Of a DNA stretch of 64,000 nt, positions 60,787 through 64,000 are shown piece by piece. The notes beneath the pieces were generated by a model. That model saw only the letters and a list, made by a program, of their open reading frames with translations, was not told where the DNA came from and ran no database searches. Positions within the stretch are counted from its first letter, which is position 1. Each line of letters begins with the position of its first letter. Position numbers and translations under genes: made by a program. Source of the stretch: Methanomassiliicoccales archaeon (GTDB taxonomy: Archaea > Thermoplasmatota > Thermoplasmata > Methanomassiliicoccales > UBA472); contig JAJRAK010000032.1 of assembly GCA_028682895.1 (NCBI GenBank), positions 62,001-126,000 of the forward strand. Direction: 5' to 3'.

Positions 60787-62103
60787 ATGAAAAAAAGCGA
60801 ACGAACGGTCTATGAGGAGATTGACCTGCGCCTATCTCCGGCCCAGGCCTACGACAGATTGAGGAGAGGATCTGCCGCTTCGTTCCTCCTGGAGAGCGCC
60901 GACGCATCCTCGCGCACCGTCGCCTACTCATTTCTAGGCGCCTCGCCGAAGAAGGTCCTGGTGGGCGAAGGTCAGCGGCAGGGGTTGGATGAGGTCCGCA
61001 AGGAGATGTCGTCCCGGTCATCGGGTCCATCCCCGTTCCCGTTCATGGGAGGGCTGGTCGGCTACTTCTCCTATCATCTGATAAACTCGATCGAACCGGA
61101 CCTGGACCTCAGCTCCGGCGGCTTCCCGGTCTATGAGCTAGGATTGTATGAGAGCGGGCTCATCTACGACCACTCGGCCTTCAAGGTCTACCAATTCCAC
61201 CCGGAAGGAGAGGAGTGCTGCCTGCCTCAGCTCGAGGTGGAACCGACCGAGGAACAGTTCGTGCTGGAGGACGTCACCTCCGCTACTTCGAAGGAGGAGT
61301 ACGTAAGCGGTGTCAGGGACGTCAAGAAGCGGATAGTTGACGGAGAGGCGTTCCAGGTAGTTCTCTCGGGACACGAGGAGCACCGTTTCAGGGGCGATCC
61401 GTTCCAACTATATCTTCGCTTGAGGAAGGTCAACCCATCGCCTTACATGTTCTATCTGGACTTCGGGAGGAGGAAGGTCATCGGCTCCAGCCCGGAGACG
61501 CTGGTCACCGTCAGGGGAAAGGAGGCGATCATGTATCCCATAGCGGGGACCAGGCCGCTGGGTGCGGACCTCAGGCAGCGCCGCAGCAACCGGCGCGAGA
61601 TGCTCTCCGATGAGAAGGAAAGAGCGGAACATATAATGCTGGTGGACCTGGCCAGGAACGACCTGGGGAAGGTGTGCGAGTACGGCACGGTGGAGGTCGC
61701 CGACCTGATGAGGGTGGAGGAGTACAGCCACGTACAACATATGGTCTCCCGGGTCCGAGGCATACTGCGTCCGGACAGGGACGCTCTGGACGCATTGACG
61801 GCCGTGTTCCCGGCGGGGACGGTCAGCGGGGCGCCGAAGCATCGCGCCATGCGATTGATCGAGTCGCTGGAGGGCCGGGGCCGTGGACCGTACGCCGGAG
61901 CGGTCGGCTACATATCGGACCAGGGCGACCTGGACACCGCCATCACCATCCGTTCTGCCTTCATAAACGAGGACCGGATATACATGCAGGCCGGGGCCGG
62001 CATAGTACTGGATTCCGTTCCTGAAAAGGAATACGAAGAATGTCAGAGCAAGCTCGGTGCCGTGCACCGCTCCCTGCAGATGTGCGCCGGAGGGAGCCCA
62101 TGA
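60787..62103 (+). CDS. trpE: Anthranilate synthase component I
   Basis: A 438-residue TrpE. The N-terminal LLES motif (SFLLESADASSRTVAYSFLG) is the tryptophan feedback site. The chorismate-binding domain has GSSPETLVTV, PIAGTRPLG, DEKERAEHIMLVDLARNDLG and FPAGTVSGAPKHRAMRLIE. It makes anthranilate from chorismate with glutamine-derived ammonia from TrpG. First gene of trpEGDC; its stop overlaps the trpG start (ATGA). Confidence 0.95.
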   Translation: MKKSERTVYEEIDLRLSPAQAYDRLRRGSAASFLLESADASSRTVAYSFLGASPKKVLVGEGQRQGLDEVRKEMSSRSSGPSPFPFMGGLVGYFSYHLINSIEPDLDLSSGGFPVYELGLYESGLIYDHSAFKVYQFHPEGEECCLPQLEVEPTEEQFVLEDVTSATSKEEYVSGVRDVKKRIVDGEAFQVVLSGHEEHRFRGDPFQLYLRLRKVNPSPYMFYLDFGRRKVIGSSPETLVTVRGKEAIMYPIAGTRPLGADLRQRRSNRREMLSDEKERAEHIMLVDLARNDLGKVCEYGTVEVADLMRVEEYSHVQHMVSRVRGILRPDRDALDALTAVFPAGTVSGAPKHRAMRLIESLEGRGRGPYAGAVGYISDQGDLDTAITIRSAFINEDRIYMQAGAGIVLDSVPEKEYEECQSKLGAVHRSLQMCAGGSP

Positions 62104-62693
62104 GGCCTCGCGTCCTTCTCATTGACAACTATGACTCCTTCGTCTACAACCTTGCCCACTCGTTGGCATTGGCCGGTGCGGAACCGGAGGTAGTGCGCAA
62201 TGACCATCTGGACATGGACGGGATAGCGGGAAGGTACCAGGGCATCGTGATCTCTCCTGGACCGGGGCATCCTACGGACCCGGGAGATTTCGGTGCCTGC
62301 AGCTCTGTGCTCAAAGAGCTTTCGCCGCACATTCCGACGCTCGGCGTATGCTTGGGGCATCAGGGCATCGCCTGCGCTTTCGGTGGGGTCGTCTCCCGGG
62401 CGCCGACACCAGTGCACGGACGTTCGTCGATGATGGACCATGATGGAAAGGGCGTCTTCCAAGGATTGCCGTCACCGATGATCGTCGGAAGATACCACTC
62501 ATTATGTGTGATAGAAGAGGCGCTGCCGCCGGAGATAGAGGTGACGGCACGCTGTGAGGACGGCACCGTCATGGGCGTACGCCACCGCTCCTATCCTATC
62601 GAAGGCGTGCAGTTCCATCCGGAGTCGGTGCTGACCGAGCGTGGTCAGGAGATCATCGACAATTTCGTCCGTTCGCTCGAGGTGCGGCAATGA
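62100..62693 (+). CDS. trpG: Anthranilate synthase component II (glutamine amidotransferase)
   Basis: A 197-residue class I amidotransferase from the ATG at 62100 (MRPRVLLIDNYDSFVYNLAH). The triad is the cysteine in GVCLGHQGIACAFG and the H and E in VQFHPESVLTERG. It supplies ammonia to TrpE; a PabA role is less likely given the operon. It overlaps trpE and trpD by ATGA. Confidence 0.95.
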   Translation: MRPRVLLIDNYDSFVYNLAHSLALAGAEPEVVRNDHLDMDGIAGRYQGIVISPGPGHPTDPGDFGACSSVLKELSPHIPTLGVCLGHQGIACAFGGVVSRAPTPVHGRSSMMDHDGKGVFQGLPSPMIVGRYHSLCVIEEALPPEIEVTARCEDGTVMGVRHRSYPIEGVQFHPESVLTERGQEIIDNFVRSLEVRQ

Positions 62694-63685
62694 GCGGTTC
62701 CGAGGGATCGTTCCAGGCACGGAGGTTCGCCGTCGAGGTGCTGGAAGGCCGCATGACGGACCGTAATATCGCCAATCGCCTCATGGAGATGGGAAAGGAC
62801 GGAGAGAGCCCGGAGGACCTTGTCGGAATGATATCCGTGTTCTACCCGCCCAGCAAACGCATATCCACGAAGCACCCGATCGTCATGGACCTGTGCGGTA
62901 CGGGCGGTGCCCCGGTCCGCAGCTTCAACGTAAGCACCATCAGCTCGTTCGTGCTGGCCTCGACGCACGTTCCCGTGGCCAAGCACGGGAACCGTTCCTC
63001 CCTGGGAAGGTGCGGGAGCGCCGATCTGCTGGAGGCCATGGGAGCCGACATCTCCCCGGACATCGAACGCACGGAGAGGATGCTGAACGATATCGACTTC
63101 GCTTTCCTCTTCGCCCCGGTGTACCACCCGGCCATGCGCCATGTGGCCAAGGCCCGGAAGATGGTGCCGGGAAGGACGATATTCAACATCATGGGCCCGC
63201 TGATGAACCCGGTCCTGGGTCGTCGCAGGCAACTGATCGGCGTCTGCGCGCCTGAGCTTCTGGACCCGGTGTCCCAGGCGCTCATCTCTCTGAACGTGGA
63301 CCGGGCGTTGGTAGTTCACGGCCTGCCGGGGATGGACGAGGCCTCGATGTGCGGACCGACCCTGGTAGCACAGGTAGATGGCGATGGTGTGGAACGATAT
63401 GAGATCACACCGGAGGAGTTCGGACTGCAGCGGTGCCTGCCTGAGAAGGTAGGAGAGCTCGCCCCGCAGGCCTCCGTCCGCGCCTGCAATGACATATTGC
63501 GCGGCAAGAGGAACGAACGCCGGGACATGGTCCTGCTCAACAGCGGATGCGCCCTGTATGCCTTCGGTTCGGTTCCGAGCATAGCCTCGGGAATATCCCT
63601 GGCCGAGAAGGCCATCGACAGCGGTGCGGCCTTCGCCAAGGTGCAGGAGTATGTCTCTGCCAGCAATTACAGGAGTGATGAATGA
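62690..63685 (+). CDS. trpD: Anthranilate phosphoribosyltransferase
   Basis: A 331-residue TrpD. The PRPP loop is DLCGTGGAPVRSFNVSTISS (the usual GTGGD has Ala in place of Asp), followed by KHGNRSSLGRCGSADLLEAM and IFNIMGPLMNPVL, GRRRQLIGVCAPELLDPVSQ. It joins PRPP to anthranilate. The GTGGA variant in a normally strict loop is notable. It is coupled to trpG and trpC. Confidence 0.93.
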   Translation: MSGSEGSFQARRFAVEVLEGRMTDRNIANRLMEMGKDGESPEDLVGMISVFYPPSKRISTKHPIVMDLCGTGGAPVRSFNVSTISSFVLASTHVPVAKHGNRSSLGRCGSADLLEAMGADISPDIERTERMLNDIDFAFLFAPVYHPAMRHVAKARKMVPGRTIFNIMGPLMNPVLGRRRQLIGVCAPELLDPVSQALISLNVDRALVVHGLPGMDEASMCGPTLVAQVDGDGVERYEITPEEFGLQRCLPEKVGELAPQASVRACNDILRGKRNERRDMVLLNSGCALYAFGSVPSIASGISLAEKAIDSGAAFAKVQEYVSASNYRSDE

Positions 63686-64000
63686 TGCTCAGCGGGGTCG
63701 AGGACCGCCTGTCGCTGCTGATCGACAACGCCCGCGAGCTGGTCGACTGCGGTTTCTATTCCGATCGGGCGGCCGGTCTTCCGGACGCGGCCCCGGGGAG
63801 ACGGACCTCGTTGATAGGGACGATAAGGGACCATCCAGATTACCCGATAATAGCCGAGGTGAAACTGGCCTCGCCCACCGCCGGCCGCCTGGGAGCGCAT
63901 ATGGCCGAGGAGCTGGTGGAGGACTACCGCCAGGGTGGCGCTGCCGCCATGTCCGTACTTACTGAACCCCGATATTTCATGGGATCTCTGCGCTACATGG
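63682..64000 (+). CDS. trpC: Indole-3-glycerol phosphate synthase (N-terminal part, cut by window edge)
   Basis: From the ATG at 63682 (a second ATG follows at 63685), the frame is open to the window end and contains YPIIAEVKLASPTAGRL and GGAAAMSVLTEPRYFMGSLR, the substrate-binding blocks of TrpC. The usual EVKRASPS reads EVKLASPT. A good Shine-Dalgarno AGGAG lies just upstream within the trpD end. It is the fourth gene of the trp operon. Confidence 0.9.
   Translation, partial: MMLSGVEDRLSLLIDNARELVDCGFYSDRAAGLPDAAPGRRTSLIGTIRDHPDYPIIAEVKLASPTAGRLGAHMAEELVEDYRQGGAAAMSVLTEPRYFMGSLRYM

Overview
The window is about 64 kb of a moderately GC-rich archaeal chromosome from a methanogen. It carries a complete mcrBDGA operon, mcrC, atwA, methanogenesis markers 3, 5 and 6, the tfuA/ycaO thioamidation pair, RamA, a corrinoid protein and MtaA/MtbA-type methyltransferases. 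The gene set fits a hydrogen-dependent methylotroph of the Methanomassiliicoccales (Thermoplasmata) best; that assignment is an inference from gene content. I see no insertion sequence, prophage, CRISPR array or rRNA. There is one tRNA, tRNA-His(GTG).

Region 1 (1-18 kb) is a methyl-coenzyme M reductase (MCR) island. It holds mmp5 (cut by the window edge), mmp6, mmp3, mcrC and atwA on the minus strand, then a winged-helix regulator reading right, then the mcrBDGA operon with a DUF2098 gene, then tfuA, ycaO, an Lrp-type regulator and a SAM-type methyltransferase. Two unrecognised genes (2402-2971 and 7157-7699) look like paralogues of one another and sit among these.

Region 2 (18-32.5 kb) is a corrinoid and C1 region: an MtrA-like and an MtrH-like gene with no other Mtr subunits beside them, a metallo-beta-lactamase protein, ramA, a CobW GTPase, two MtaA/MtbA-family methyltransferases, a hydantoinase/oxoprolinase-type ATPase, a membrane protein made of six internal repeats, a cysteine-bearing regulator, an orphan corrinoid protein, a 31-residue rubredoxin-like protein and a radical SAM protein.

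Region 3 (32.5-60.7 kb) is mostly housekeeping: GalE, phosphoesterase, nucleases, ArgF, RtcB, SepF, a PUA protein, Ugd/GalU, acetyl-CoA synthetase, a flippase, an ABC-2 exporter, an E1-like protein and a CoA-transferase/GNAT fusion. It ends in two genes broken at homopolymer runs (cobO and a LysE-type transporter). Region 4 (60.7-64 kb) is the start of a trpEGDC operon.

The most interesting signal is a palindromic element: half-sites ATGGATGGA and TCCATCCAT separated by 3 bp. It is perfect upstream of mcrB. Related copies lie upstream of the corrinoid protein (two tandem copies), upstream of an MtaA-type methyltransferase, and in the intergenic region between atwA and the winged-helix regulator. 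At mcr and the corrinoid gene it lies 6-7 bp upstream of the apparent TATA box; at the regulator it lies against the start codon. I infer a shared methanogenesis regulon, possibly controlled by the regulator at 5314-6279. Three very short genes not normally annotated (31, 20 and 20 codons) are supported by strong ribosome binding sites.
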